Positions 24,763 through 33,826 of a stretch of DNA of 64,000 nucleotides are shown here, piece after piece. A program made the position numbers and the translations under genes. Every line of letters begins with the position of its first letter. Position 1 is the first letter of the stretch. Location: assembly GCF_016863655.1 (NCBI RefSeq), contig NZ_BOPH01000039.1, positions 54,149-118,148 on the forward strand, given 5' to 3'. The notes under the pieces are model-generated. The model saw only the letters and a list, made by a program, of their open reading frames with translations, was not told where the DNA came from and made no database searches. The DNA comes from Virgisporangium ochraceum (GTDB taxonomy: Bacteria; Actinomycetota; Actinomycetes; Mycobacteriales; Micromonosporaceae).

Positions 24763-27381
24763 ATGGTCACTGGTACCGCTGACGGACTGCTGTCCGAGGC
24801 CGAAGACGCGTATAGCGGAGTCACCACTCACCCCGCCAGATACATCGCCCTCGCCACAGACATCATCGACCGCGCCCGCAAGGTCCCCGACTACGAGGCG
24901 CTCGTGGTCGCGATGCGCGCGCTGGCCTGGGGCCGGCACGCCAAGTTCGACAACGCCGGCGCGAAGCGGCTGCTCGACCAGGCGGTGCGCCTCGCCGAGC
25001 GGCACCGGCTGCCGCGCCGGCTCGGCGAGGTGCTGGTGAGCCGCGCCGTCGCCCTGCACGAGCTGGGCCGCCTGGCCGACGCGATGCGCGACCTGCGGCG
25101 GGCCGAGCCGCTCGTCGCCCCCGACCAGCGGCCCGACCTGCTGATGCAGCTCGCGTTGCTGCACCACACCCGCGGCCGGCTCACCGAGGCGGTCGGTCTC
25201 TACCGCCGCGCCCTCGGCGATCCGCTGTGCCCACCGGTCATCCGGGTCAAGGCCGCCATCAACATGTCCGACGCCCAGATCCGTCTCGGCCAGCCCCGTG
25301 CGGCGCTGGAGCACCTGGTCCGCGCGATGGAACCGGCCCGCGACCTCGGCGGCATCGTGCACGCGTGGGTCACCCACATGCTGGCGCTGGCCAGCTTCAA
25401 CGCGGGCCAGGTCAGCGAGGGCATGCGCCGCTTCGAGGAGGCGGGTGCCCTGCACGTCGCCGCCGGCGTACCGCTCGGCGAGCACTACATGGACTACTCC
25501 GACGCCCTGGTCGACCTGCGCCTCGACGAGGAGGCCGCCGCCGTCGCGCTCCTGGCCGCCGACGACTTCGACCGCACCGGGAGCAGGCTCATGGCCGCCG
25601 AGGCCAGGCTGCGGTGCGCGCGGCTGGCGCTCGCGCGGGGTGACATCGGGCGCGCGCGGTCCGAGGCCGACACGGCACTGCGCGAGTTCCGCCGGCAGCG
25701 GCGAGCGGCGTGGGTCGCGCGCGCGGCCGTCGTCGAGGTCGAGGCGTCGGGTTTTTCATATGACGCGCTACGCCGGCTACGGCGTGCTGCGGCAACCTTG
25801 GAGCGGCTGGGGTTGCGCGCGAACGCCGTGGAGGCGCACCTGGTGGCGGGACGGGCCGCGCTGATGCTGGAGCGGCGGGCCGTCGCGCGGTCGCACCTGC
25901 TGGCGGCGGGTCGGCTGTCCCAGGGCCAGCCGCTGCTGGTGCGGTTGCGGGGCCGGGTGGCGTCGGCGCTTCTGGGCCCGTCGCCGTCGGTGTTGCGGCA
26001 CTGCCGGGCCGGGCTGGCCGACCTGGCGCGGCACCGCGCGGCGCTGCCCTCGGTGGAGCTGCGCGTCCTGGCCGCCGGCCACGGCGCCGAACTGGGCGAC
26101 CTCGGCCTGCGGGCGCTGCTGTCGGCGGGCGCGCCGCCGGCCCGGGTCCTGACCTGGCTCGAACGCACGCGGGCGGCCTCGCTGCTCACCGTGGCGCCGG
26201 CGGTACCCGAGGTCGAGGGCGAGGTGCTCGCGCTGCGGGCGGTGGAGCAGGAGCTGAAGGCCGCGAAGCGGCAGCGTGGCGAGGAGCCGCGTGAGCTGCT
26301 GGCCCGGCAGAGCGCGCTGGAGGCGAGCATCCGGCGCCGGTCGTGGGCCCTGGACCACACCGGTGACCCTGTGCTCGACCTCGTGTCGGTCAACGGGCTG
26401 CGGCACCTCCTGGACGGCGGCTGGCTGGTCGAGTACGCCGCGGTCGACGGCCGGGTCGTCGCGGTGGTGCTCGATCCGCGGCGGACGACGCTCGTCGACC
26501 TGGGCCCGCTCGACCCCGTCCGCCGCGAGATCGACTCGGTGCTGTTCGCCCAGCGCCGCATGCTCCGTGGCGGGAAGCTGCTGGCGCAGGCCCGGGCCAC
26601 CGCCGACGAGGGGATCGCGGTGCTGGCCAAGCTGCTCGTGGAGCCGCTGGGCCTGCCGCCGGGGGTGCCGGTGGTGGTGGTTCCGTCGGGTCCGCTGCTC
26701 CGGGTCCCGTGGTCGCCGCTGGTGGCCGCACCGGTGAGCGTCGCCCCGTCGGCGACGTTCTGGGCCCGCGGCCGCGGCCTGGGCACGCCGTCCCGGCCGG
26801 CGCTGGCGCAGGATTCGCCGACGCTGCCGCGGGTGGCCCTGGTGGCCGGCCCCGGACTTCCCGGCGCCGCCCGCGAGGTGGCCGCGCTGCGCGCGATCCA
26901 CCCCGGCGCCACCGCGCTGGCGCCCCCGGACAGCACGGTCGAGGCGACGGTCGACCTGGTACGCGGCGCCGACCTCGCCCACCTGGCCTGCCACGGCCGG
27001 CTCCGGTCCGACAACCCGCTGTTCTCCGCCTTGGAGCTCAGCGACGGCGCCCTGACCCTGCACGAGATGTTCTCCCGCGGCGTGGCCCCCCACCGCGTCA
27101 TCATGGCCGCCTGCGACTCCGGCGTCGAACGCCCCTACGAGGGCGGCGAGGTCCTGGGCTTCGTGAGTGCGATGATGGCCCGCGGCACGGCCGGCATGGT
27201 GGCCGCGGGCCTCCCCGTCCCGGATGGCGCCTCCGTAGCCGCGATGACCGCCCTGCACGAGGGCACGGCCCGAGGTCTGCCACTGTCCGAGGCCCTGTAC
27301 GAGGCCAGATCCGCGGTGGCGACCGAGGGCCCGGCCGAGTACGTCGCCTGGTGCACCCTGACCGCCTACGGCGCCGCCTGA
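24763..27381 (+). CDS. TPR-CHAT caspase-like protease
   Basis: An 872-residue protein. Residues about 1-450 are helical repeats of TPR character (for example ALHELGRLADAMRDLRRAEP and LLHHTRGRLTEAVGLYRRAL). The C-terminal third is a CHAT domain, a caspase/separase-fold cysteine protease. The catalytic pair is H744 in LACHGRL and C784 in MAACDSG, both in standard context. No signal peptide, so cytoplasmic. Such proteins are held inactive until the TPR part senses a trigger. Known examples cleave dedicated partner proteins in defence and stress systems. Here the neighbours are an S8 peptidase (divergent) and an ECF sigma unit. The ATG lacks a good ribosome-binding site. Confidence 0.9.
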   Translation: MVTGTADGLLSEAEDAYSGVTTHPARYIALATDIIDRARKVPDYEALVVAMRALAWGRHAKFDNAGAKRLLDQAVRLAERHRLPRRLGEVLVSRAVALHELGRLADAMRDLRRAEPLVAPDQRPDLLMQLALLHHTRGRLTEAVGLYRRALGDPLCPPVIRVKAAINMSDAQIRLGQPRAALEHLVRAMEPARDLGGIVHAWVTHMLALASFNAGQVSEGMRRFEEAGALHVAAGVPLGEHYMDYSDALVDLRLDEEAAAVALLAADDFDRTGSRLMAAEARLRCARLALARGDIGRARSEADTALREFRRQRRAAWVARAAVVEVEASGFSYDALRRLRRAAATLERLGLRANAVEAHLVAGRAALMLERRAVARSHLLAAGRLSQGQPLLVRLRGRVASALLGPSPSVLRHCRAGLADLARHRAALPSVELRVLAAGHGAELGDLGLRALLSAGAPPARVLTWLERTRAASLLTVAPAVPEVEGEVLALRAVEQELKAAKRQRGEEPRELLARQSALEASIRRRSWALDHTGDPVLDLVSVNGLRHLLDGGWLVEYAAVDGRVVAVVLDPRRTTLVDLGPLDPVRREIDSVLFAQRRMLRGGKLLAQARATADEGIAVLAKLLVEPLGLPPGVPVVVVPSGPLLRVPWSPLVAAPVSVAPSATFWARGRGLGTPSRPALAQDSPTLPRVALVAGPGLPGAAREVAALRAIHPGATALAPPDSTVEATVDLVRGADLAHLACHGRLRSDNPLFSALELSDGALTLHEMFSRGVAPHRVIMAACDSGVERPYEGGEVLGFVSAMMARGTAGMVAAGLPVPDGASVAAMTALHEGTARGLPLSEALYEARSAVATEGPAEYVAWCTLTAYGAA

Positions 27382-27399
27382 ACCCGCTCCGACAAACCC

Positions 27400-27447
27400 G
27401 ATCTTGGACGATCGTGCACCGTATGGCATGCACGAGCGTCCAAGATC
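27400..27447. terminator. Inverted repeat with 19-bp arms between convergent genes (palindromic family-like)
   Basis: The left arm GATCTTGGACGATCGTGCA (27400-27418) pairs with 27429-27447 with one mismatch, around a 10-nt loop. It lies between the convergent CHAT and XRE genes and may terminate both. The GATCTTG start resembles the arms at 5383 and 38531, but the rest differs. Confidence 0.7.
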
Positions 27448-27460
27448 CGGTGGGCTCCGC

Positions 27461-28330
27461 CTACGCGGAGCGGGCGGCCGGGTTCGGCACGGCGCGCAGG
27501 GCGCCGGGGCGGCGGCCGGTCAGGCGGTCGAGCGCGGCCGCCGTGGGGTCGTCGGCCGGGAGGTGGACGACCAGGCGTTGCTCGTCGGCGTCGGGGAGGT
27601 CGAGCGTCTCGTAGGCGAGCCGCAGCTCGCCCTCCTGCGGGTGCAGGAGCCGCTCGACACCGGTGCGGGACGCGGGACCGGCCGGCCCGTCGAGCAACGT
27701 GGTGAACGGGGTGCCGGCGATGACGGTCAGGTCGTCGGCGAGTTCCCGGGCGTGCGGGTCACCGCGACGCATCTCGGACCTGAGCTGCGCCACGTGCTCC
27801 GCGGCGACCCGGTTCCAGTCGGGATAGGCGGTGCGCGCGCGGGCGTCGGCGAACGTGAAGCGGATGATGTTGGGCCACTCGCCGTCGAGCAGGCCGACGG
27901 GGCGGGCGAGCCGCTCGTACCCGCTGGTGGTGGCGAGCACGTAGCCCAGCCGGTTGAGCACCACCGCCGGTCCGGGCTCCAGCCGGTCGAGCAGGGCGCG
28001 CACCGTGGGGCGCACCGACATGGCGGGCGCGGCACCGTTCGGGCAGATGACGCCGGAGCTGGCCTTGCCGAGGAAGCGGAGGTGCACCCGCTCGTCGGCC
28101 GTGAAGCCCAACGCGTCGGCCAGCGCGCCGAGTACCTGTGCCGACGGGTTGCGGTCGCGGCCCTGCTCCAGCCGGGTGAGGTACTCCACGCTGACGCCGG
28201 CGAGCGTGGCGACCTCGGCGCGGCGCAGACCGGGCGTCCGACGCCGCGCACCGGTGGGCAGCCCGACCGACTCCGGGGTGGTGGCCTCCCGGCGGAAGCG
28301 GAGGAAGAGCCCCAGCTCGTTGTCGGTCAT
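27461..28330 (-). CDS. XRE-family regulator with MmyB-like ligand-binding domain
   Basis: A 289-residue repressor-like protein. The helix-turn-helix (residues about 10-75) contains the family marks RRTPGLRRAEVATLAGVSVE and YLTRLEQGRDRNPS. The rest (about 100-270) fits the MmyB-like PAS-type ligand-binding domain (VVLNRLGYVLATT, GEWPNIIRFTFAD, LLHPQEGELRLAYETL). In actinomycetes this regulator type very often sits divergent from a short-chain dehydrogenase, exactly as here, and probably controls it in response to a small molecule. It converges with the CHAT gene across a hairpin. Confidence 0.9.
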   Translation of the reverse strand: MTDNELGLFLRFRREATTPESVGLPTGARRRTPGLRRAEVATLAGVSVEYLTRLEQGRDRNPSAQVLGALADALGFTADERVHLRFLGKASSGVICPNGAAPAMSVRPTVRALLDRLEPGPAVVLNRLGYVLATTSGYERLARPVGLLDGEWPNIIRFTFADARARTAYPDWNRVAAEHVAQLRSEMRRGDPHARELADDLTVIAGTPFTTLLDGPAGPASRTGVERLLHPQEGELRLAYETLDLPDADEQRLVVHLPADDPTAAALDRLTGRRPGALRAVPNPAARSA

Positions 28331-28365
28331 GGCTCGACCCTACCGACGGTGGCGGCGCCCGTCGT

Positions 28366-28383
28366 GGCCCTGCCAAGGCCAGG
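28366..28383. promoter_or_regulatory. Possible XRE operator in the XRE/SDR divergent gap
   Basis: GGCCCTGCCAAGGCCAGG contains overlapping near-palindromes (CCTGCC/GGCCAGG around AA) in the 127-bp gap between the divergent genes. The position fits an autoregulatory site. Sequence match alone is weak. Confidence 0.3.
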
Positions 28384-28457
28384 ATGAACGCGGCCTCCCT
28401 CGCCGCCGGCGGGTCCGCCACCGTGGACCGCACCACCGCACACGAGGGGAGCAGAAA

Positions 28458-29222
28458 GTGGATCTGGGTCTGGAAGGGCGCACGGTGATCGTCACGGGCG
28501 CGTCGGGTGGGATCGGGCGGCACGTCGCCCGCCGCTTCGCGGCCGAGGGCGCCGACGTGGTCCTGACGTATCACGCGTCCGGGGAGGCGGCCCGGAGCGC
28601 GGCCGACAAGCTCGCCGCCGACTTCGGCAACCGGGCGATGGCGGCCCGGTTCGACCTTGCCGCCGCCGACTCGGCCTCGGCGCTGGTCGAGGCGGTGCTG
28701 GCGTGGTCGGGACGCATCGACGTGCTGGTCAACAACGCGGTGCACTGGGGCGCGACGGCACCCGACAGCACCGGCGCGTTCGAGGACGCGCCCGACGAGG
28801 CGTGGCAGCGGGTCCTGCGCACCAACCTCGAGGGGACGCTCCGCCTCAGCCGCGCCGTGGCACCGCACATGCGCGGCCGGGGGTGGGGGCGGCTGGTGCA
28901 CGTCTCGTCGTCGATCGCCGTCGACGGCATGCCGGGCGGGGAGTACTACGGCGCGGCGAAGGCCGCCCTGCACGGGTTCAGCCGGTCGGCGGCGTTCAGC
29001 CTCGGCCGCGACGGCGACATCCTGTCCAACGTGGTCATGCCGGGACTCACCCGCACCGAGACCAACGCGCACATCGTCGACTCGGTGCCGCCCGAGTTCG
29101 CGGAGCGGTACGCGCTCGGCCGCCTGTTAGACGCCGACGAGGTGGCCGGACCGATCGTCTACCTCGGCTCGGGGGCCAACACCGGCATCACCGGGCAGAC
29201 GCTCCTGGTCAACGGCGGCTGA
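28458..29222 (+). CDS. Short-chain dehydrogenase/reductase (classical SDR)
   Basis: A 254-residue NAD(P)-dependent oxidoreductase. The cofactor motif is VTGASGGIG, the structural motif is VLVNNAVHWG (NNAG-like with V for G), and the catalytic residues are Ser in HVSSSIA and Tyr/Lys in EYYGAAKAAL. The C-terminus (GITGQTLLVNGG) is typical of fatty-acyl-reductase-like (FabG-type) members. The GTG start has GGGGAG six bases upstream. It is divergent from its likely XRE regulator. Its last 96 nt overlap the 3' end of the convergent flippase-like gene. Substrate unknown. Confidence 0.9.
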   Translation: MDLGLEGRTVIVTGASGGIGRHVARRFAAEGADVVLTYHASGEAARSAADKLAADFGNRAMAARFDLAAADSASALVEAVLAWSGRIDVLVNNAVHWGATAPDSTGAFEDAPDEAWQRVLRTNLEGTLRLSRAVAPHMRGRGWGRLVHVSSSIAVDGMPGGEYYGAAKAALHGFSRSAAFSLGRDGDILSNVVMPGLTRTETNAHIVDSVPPEFAERYALGRLLDADEVAGPIVYLGSGANTGITGQTLLVNGG

Positions 29223-30200
29223 TCCGATAGGCGCGGGATCGGCGGGCGCCGCGTCGACGGGTGCGGGTGTCCGGCGTAGGCGGACGATCCAGCGGGCCAC
29301 GAGCACGGCGACCCCCGGCATCGCCGCGGCGAACGCGAACAGCCCGTACACCACCGCGGTGGTCAGGCCCTCCGCCGCACCGAGGCCGGCGGCGCCGAAG
29401 GCCCACGCGGTGACGCCCTCACGCGGTCCCCAGCCGCCGATGCTCAACGGCAGCGTCATGGCGACGAGCGCGAGTACCGCGAACGGAAGCAGTTTCAGCA
29501 GCGGGGCTGTCGCACCGGCGGCGCGCGCGGCGAGCAGGAAGGTCGCCAGATGTCCACCGAGCACGATCGCCGACGAGACCACCACGCCGGGCCAGGTGCG
29601 GCGGGCGAGCAGGCCCTGGCGCACGTCGGACGTCATGGTGCGCACGGCGCGGCCGACGCGGGAGTGGGGGCGGCGGGCGCGGGTCACCGCGAAGGCCGTC
29701 GCCGCGAGCGTGGCGCCGGCGGCGGCCAGCGCCGGACCCGGAACCGTGACCACGTCGGACGCGGCGAGCAGCATCGACGGGTACGCCACCAGCACGACGG
29801 CACCCACCAGGAAGAGCGTGATCTGTCCGGCCGAGCGCTCCAGCACGACGGCGCGGATGCCGCGGCCGACGCTGCCGGAGCTCCGGCCGTTCTGCACGGC
29901 CCGGTTGACGTCGCCGAGCAGGCCACCGGGGAGCGTCGCGTTGAGGAAGAGCGACTGGTAGTAGTCCGCGACGGCGGTGCGCATCGGCAGGGCGATGCCG
30001 ATGCCGCGGGCCGCGAGGCACCAGCGCCAGGCGCTGAACACGGTGGTCAGCACGCCGATGCCGACCGCGGCGAGCAGCGTGGTGGGCTCGATGACGCGCA
30101 GACCGTCGAGGAAGGCGCCTTCACCGAGGCGGTGCAGGAGCACACCGAGGATGCCGACGCCGACGAGCATCCGCGTCCAGGCCCAGACGACCTTCTTCAC
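29127..30200 (-). CDS. Flippase-like integral membrane protein (lysylphosphatidylglycerol-synthase TM region family)
   Basis: A 357-residue membrane protein with about eight hydrophobic segments. It carries the hallmarks of the UPF0104/LPG-synthase TM family: FSAWRWCLAARGIGIALP, YYQSLFLNATLPGGLLGDV and PLSIGGWGPREGVTAWAF. Members are proposed to move lipid-linked compounds across the membrane. The GTG start overlaps the methyltransferase stop by four bases, so translation is coupled. As the last gene of the pterin-type cluster it would fit export of a lipid-linked product (inference). The tail is Pro/Asp-rich and overlaps the SDR gene antisense. Confidence 0.85.
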   Translation of the reverse strand: MKKVVWAWTRMLVGVGILGVLLHRLGEGAFLDGLRVIEPTTLLAAVGIGVLTTVFSAWRWCLAARGIGIALPMRTAVADYYQSLFLNATLPGGLLGDVNRAVQNGRSSGSVGRGIRAVVLERSAGQITLFLVGAVVLVAYPSMLLAASDVVTVPGPALAAAGATLAATAFAVTRARRPHSRVGRAVRTMTSDVRQGLLARRTWPGVVVSSAIVLGGHLATFLLAARAAGATAPLLKLLPFAVLALVAMTLPLSIGGWGPREGVTAWAFGAAGLGAAEGLTTAVVYGLFAFAAAMPGVAVLVARWIVRLRRTPAPVDAAPADPAPIGSAAVDQERLPGDAGVGPRAEVDDRSGHLVGV

Positions 30201-31099
30201 GCCGCACCACCGAAGGGGAAGCTGCTCGGCAGTGCCAGCAGGTCGAGGTGCTCGACCGTGACGCGCAGCGTGCCGGCGGCGGCCTGGTCGAGGCGGCGGG
30301 CCAGGTACGCGTCGACGGCCTCGTCCAGCCCGCCACCGGCGAGGGGGAGCTGGGCCGCGGCGGCGGGAACGAAGCCGCGCAGCCACTCGGCGATCAGGTC
30401 GGAGTGGGTCGCACCGAGCGTCCACGGGGTCTCGCGTACCAGAACGGTGGCGCCGTACCGGCGGAACGCCTCGGCCGCCGCGTCGGCCGCGGCCGGCCCG
30501 AGCGGCTGCCGCTGGCCGGCCCGGTGCGCGTCACGGGGACCGCCGCGCAGGTGGTCGTTGAACCCGTCGCAGAGGACGTTGTCGAGCGGTTCCCAGGGGG
30601 TCAGGTCCACGCGGCCGATGACGGTCAGGGTGAGCAGGGCCGGGCAGCCGGCGGTGGTGCAGGCGTCGGCGAGCCGGTCGATCTCGTCGAGGGTGAGGAT
30701 GTCGAGCAGCGCCGACGCGGTGACGAGGGACGCGCCCTCGAGGTCGGCCGCCTCGAGCGCGGTGATGTCGCCGAGGCGGGTCTCCGCGCTGACCCCACGG
30801 GTCCGGAGGCTGTCGGCGGCGATCTCGAGGAGGTCGGGGTCGCGGTCGTGGAGGGTCCAGTGCTGGGCGGCCCGCAGGCGCGGGCTGAGCCAGCGCGCCA
30901 TGGAGCCGGTGCCGCAGCCGAGGTCGTGGACCGACAGGTGGCCGTGCCCGGCGAGAGGTCCGTGTCCGAGACCGGGTCCGTGCCCGGAGAGGAGCCGGTT
31001 CACGTGCTCCACGAGGTCGACCGCGCGGGCCTCCGCGTCAGCGGCCTCGCGCAGCTCGAGCCACGTCGAGCTGTACCGGGGTGCCTTCGCGATCGCCAT
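30197..31099 (-). CDS. Class I SAM-dependent methyltransferase
   Basis: A 300-residue cytoplasmic enzyme. The SAM-binding motif is VHDLGCGTGSMARWL, followed by an acidic end of strand two (LHDRDPDLLEIA) and a RLGDITALE segment. A short Gly/His/Pro repeat (GHGPGLGHGPLAGHGH, near residues 39-55) precedes the fold. The start is the ATG at 31099, divergent from the phosphatidyltransferase gene across 64 nt. The stop overlaps the flippase-like GTG. Its acceptor is unknown; in context it would tailor the product of this cluster. Confidence 0.85.
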   Translation of the reverse strand: MAIAKAPRYSSTWLELREAADAEARAVDLVEHVNRLLSGHGPGLGHGPLAGHGHLSVHDLGCGTGSMARWLSPRLRAAQHWTLHDRDPDLLEIAADSLRTRGVSAETRLGDITALEAADLEGASLVTASALLDILTLDEIDRLADACTTAGCPALLTLTVIGRVDLTPWEPLDNVLCDGFNDHLRGGPRDAHRAGQRQPLGPAAADAAAEAFRRYGATVLVRETPWTLGATHSDLIAEWLRGFVPAAAAQLPLAGGGLDEAVDAYLARRLDQAAAGTLRVTVEHLDLLALPSSFPFGGAA

Positions 31100-31163
31100 G
31101 TGGACTTGTACGGGACGAGCGCGTGAACGGTTCACCACGCGTCGGTTTTGATAAGAGTTCCAC

Positions 31164-32069
31164 TTGCTGGAGAAACGGCTGAACCGCCGGACGGTTTTTG
31201 CCGTACTACCCGCCGTGACAACGCTACGCAGCCACGCAGACGTCCCGTTCCGGTACGCCCCGTCGGTCGCGTTCGGTGACTGGTACGTCGCTTTTGCCCC
31301 GTACCGCGTGCCGACCGTCGGCCTGTTCGCCCAGTTCGCCGTGCTCGGCGCGCTGGCATCGACCATGGGCCTGGGCGTCGTGGGCTGGCTGGCGGGTGGC
31401 GCGTACGGCGTTGCCCTGTGGGCCCTGCTGTGCCGGGCGCTGCACCGGACCCGCGCGCGGGTGTTCGGTCCGGCGAACGCGGTCACGCTGACCCGGGCGA
31501 CGTTCGTCGGCGGGGTGGCCGCGATCGTGGCCGACACCGCCGGCCGGGCCGTCCCGGTGGCGGCGCTGGCCGTGCTGGCGAGCGTGGCACTGCTCCTCGA
31601 CGCGGCCGACGGCTTCGTGGCCCGGCGTACCGGGTCCAGCACGGCGCTCGGCGCGCGCTTCGACATGGAGGTGGACGCGTTCCTGATCCTGGTGCTGAGC
31701 GTCTTCGTCGCCCAGTTCCTGGGCGGGTGGGTGCTCGCGATCGGCGCGCTGCGGTACGTCTTCGTCGCGGCGTCGTGGGTGATGATCTGGCTGCGGGCGG
31801 CTCTGCCCGTGAAGTACTCGCGCAAGACCGTGGCCGCGCTGCAGGGGGTCGCGCTGGTGGTGGCCGGTTCGGGGCTGCTGCCGGGCCGGGTGTCGGTGAT
31901 CGTCGTCGCGGTGTCGATGGCGGCGCTGTTCTGGTCGTTCGGTCGCGACGTCGCCTGGCTGTGGAGCAGCGCTCAGCTCCGGCCGCTCGACGACCGCATC
32001 GGCGAGCTCGAGGCCGCGCCGGTGCAGCGGCGGGACGCGCTCCGGGAGAGGACCGCGCTCGCGGGGTAG
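31164..32069 (+). CDS. CDP-alcohol phosphatidyltransferase family protein
   Basis: A 301-residue membrane enzyme with about six hydrophobic segments. The family signature D-x2-D-G-x2-A-R-x8-G-x3-D-x3-D is complete from D146 (DAADGFVARRTG, then GARFDMEVDA). These enzymes exchange CMP for an alcohol on a CDP-lipid, making phospholipids or similar. An N-terminal extension of about 100 residues precedes the catalytic part. The start is uncertain: TTG at 31164 or GTG at 31215, both without a clear ribosome-binding site. It converges with the HAD gene 6 nt away. In this cluster it could attach the pterin-like or sugar alcohol product to lipid (inference). Confidence 0.87.
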   Translation: MLEKRLNRRTVFAVLPAVTTLRSHADVPFRYAPSVAFGDWYVAFAPYRVPTVGLFAQFAVLGALASTMGLGVVGWLAGGAYGVALWALLCRALHRTRARVFGPANAVTLTRATFVGGVAAIVADTAGRAVPVAALAVLASVALLLDAADGFVARRTGSSTALGARFDMEVDAFLILVLSVFVAQFLGGWVLAIGALRYVFVAASWVMIWLRAALPVKYSRKTVAALQGVALVVAGSGLLPGRVSVIVVAVSMAALFWSFGRDVAWLWSSAQLRPLDDRIGELEAAPVQRRDALRERTALAG

Positions 32070-32075
32070 AACCCG

Positions 32076-32756
32076 TCAGACCAGCGACAGGACGTGGTCC
32101 AGCCCTCTCGGCCCCGTCAGGGCCGGCCTGGGCAGCAGGAACACGCACATCCCCGCGTTGATCGCACCCGAGTCTGTCAGAGGGTTGTCGCCGACCATCA
32201 GCGTGCGCTCCGGGTCCACCTGGAGCTTCTCGCACGCGGTCAGGAACACCTTCGTCGCGGGCTTGCAGATGCCGTACTCGTACGACATGACCACCGCGTC
32301 GACGTAGCGGAGCAGGCCCAGCCGGGACAGGGCGGGGCGCAGGTCGAAACCGGTGTCGGAGACGATCCCCACGCGCAGGCCGCGCTCGTGCAGGGCCCGC
32401 AGCACCGGCGACGTGTCGGGGAAGGCCTCCCACGAGGCGGCGTCGACGGTCAGCTCGTAGAGCCGGCTGCTCAGTCCCGGCGCCAGGTCCTCGCACCCGG
32501 CGGTGGTGTAGAGCTCGATCCACACCTCGCGGTGGCGGGCGTTGGACAGGTCGCGGCCCTTGGCCAGCTCCTCGGCGGTGCCGCTGCGGTCGAGCACGCA
32601 CTGCCACACGTGGGCCACCTCGGCCGGGTCGAGCGGACCGCACCCCAGCGCCGCGCCGGCCCGGTGCAGCAGCGACTCGCCGTTGCCGCGCAAGCGGATC
32701 AGCGTGTCACCGGCGTCGAACAGCACGGCGTCGAACTTCACCGCCTCCAACGTCAC
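32076..32756 (-). CDS. HAD-superfamily phosphatase
   Basis: A 226-residue HAD hydrolase. Motif I is FDAGDTLIR, motif II IVSDTGFD, the lysine is in YGICKPATKVF, and motif IV is MVGDNPLTDSGAI. It would remove phosphate from a small metabolite, plausibly a phosphorylated pyrimidine/pterin or sugar intermediate. The GTG start at 32756 overlaps the glycosyltransferase stop by four bases and has GGAGG seven bases upstream. It is last in the minus-strand dehydrogenase-PTPS-GT-HAD run. Confidence 0.88.
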   Translation of the reverse strand: MTLEAVKFDAVLFDAGDTLIRLRGNGESLLHRAGAALGCGPLDPAEVAHVWQCVLDRSGTAEELAKGRDLSNARHREVWIELYTTAGCEDLAPGLSSRLYELTVDAASWEAFPDTSPVLRALHERGLRVGIVSDTGFDLRPALSRLGLLRYVDAVVMSYEYGICKPATKVFLTACEKLQVDPERTLMVGDNPLTDSGAINAGMCVFLLPRPALTGPRGLDHVLSLV

Positions 32757-33826
32757 CGCCCGGCCTCCTTCGCAACGCGTCGCAACTCGTCGAACACCAT
32801 GCGCGCGGTGTCGTCCCACGTCGGGAACTCCGCCGCCCGCAGCCGCGCCGCCGCGGCCATCCGCTCCCGCAACGACGCGTCGAGCGTCAGCGACCGCAGG
32901 GCCTCGGTCAACGCCGGCACGTCACCGGGTGGTACGGCCAGCCCCTCGACGCCGTTCCGTGCCAGGTGCGGCAGGTTGCCCGCGTCCCAGCCGACGACCG
33001 GCAGCCCCTCGGCCATCGCCTCGCCGTACACGGTGCCGTACGGCTCGCGCAGGCTGGCCAGCGCGAACACGTCGGCGGCCCGGTAGAACCCGACCACCTC
33101 GGCCGGCGTGCGCACCCCGTGGACCACGACCCGGTCGGCCAGGTCCGGTGCGGCCAGCCGGGCACGCACCCGGGCCGCGTACGCCGGCTCCACCCCGGGA
33201 TCGCCGAGCAGGTGCAGCGTGAACGCGTCCGGCGGCAACGCCGACAACGCCGACAGAAGCTCGAGCAACCCCTTGCGGGCAACCCAGTTGCCCACGGACA
33301 GCACCGCGCACCCCCGCCCCGCCCGCAGGTCACCGGGCGGAGTGACGACCGACGACGTGGCGGGGTCCCGCCCCGGTGGCACCACCCGCATCAGGTCGCC
33401 GGGCAGCCCACCCTTGCGCAGCGTGTCGGCGAGGTCGTCGCTCGCCACGAGCAGCCGCGCCACCCGGTCGTACGCCGCCCGGTCGAGCCGCGCCTGGAGG
33501 GACCGGCGGACCGCGCCGTGGTCGATGCCGCCCGGCGGCTGGTGCAGGATCGCCGCGACGGGTGGGAGCGACGGCCCCAGGAAGGGACCCACGAACGCCG
33601 CCGCGATGCTGTCGAGGAGCACGACGTCGGGCCGCTCGCGTGCCAGGCGGCGCATCAGGGAACGGCCGGCGACCAGCGGCAACGGGAACCGCGACGTCGG
33701 CAGCGACCGGAAGTCGATTCGTGCGTCGTTTGCGGCGGCCCGGTCGGCGACCCGGCGGTGATAGAGATAACCCCCGGTCATCGTGTCGGGGTCGCCGACC
33801 GTGACGAGCGAAACTGTGAACGTCAC
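32753..33826 (-). CDS. GT4-family glycosyltransferase
   Basis: A 357-residue GT-B enzyme. The C-terminal donor-binding half is clear: VLSVGNWVARKGLLELLSAL, LHLLGDPGVEPAYAARV and the EX7E-type region SLREPYGTVYGEAMAEGLPVV. The GTG at 33826 overlaps the PTPS stop by four bases, a coupled start. Sugar and acceptor are unknown. Its place between a pterin-type enzyme and a phosphatase suggests glycosylation of the cluster's product. Confidence 0.87.
   Translation of the reverse strand: MTFTVSLVTVGDPDTMTGGYLYHRRVADRAAANDARIDFRSLPTSRFPLPLVAGRSLMRRLARERPDVVLLDSIAAAFVGPFLGPSLPPVAAILHQPPGGIDHGAVRRSLQARLDRAAYDRVARLLVASDDLADTLRKGGLPGDLMRVVPPGRDPATSSVVTPPGDLRAGRGCAVLSVGNWVARKGLLELLSALSALPPDAFTLHLLGDPGVEPAYAARVRARLAAPDLADRVVVHGVRTPAEVVGFYRAADVFALASLREPYGTVYGEAMAEGLPVVGWDAGNLPHLARNGVEGLAVPPGDVPALTEALRSLTLDASLRERMAAAARLRAAEFPTWDDTARMVFDELRRVAKEAGR

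Noticed and set aside
25777..27429. Long minus-strand frame opposite the CHAT domain
   Set aside because: Antisense shadow; composition is Arg/Gln/Gly-rich without motifs, and the catalytic His and Cys of CHAT lie on the plus strand.
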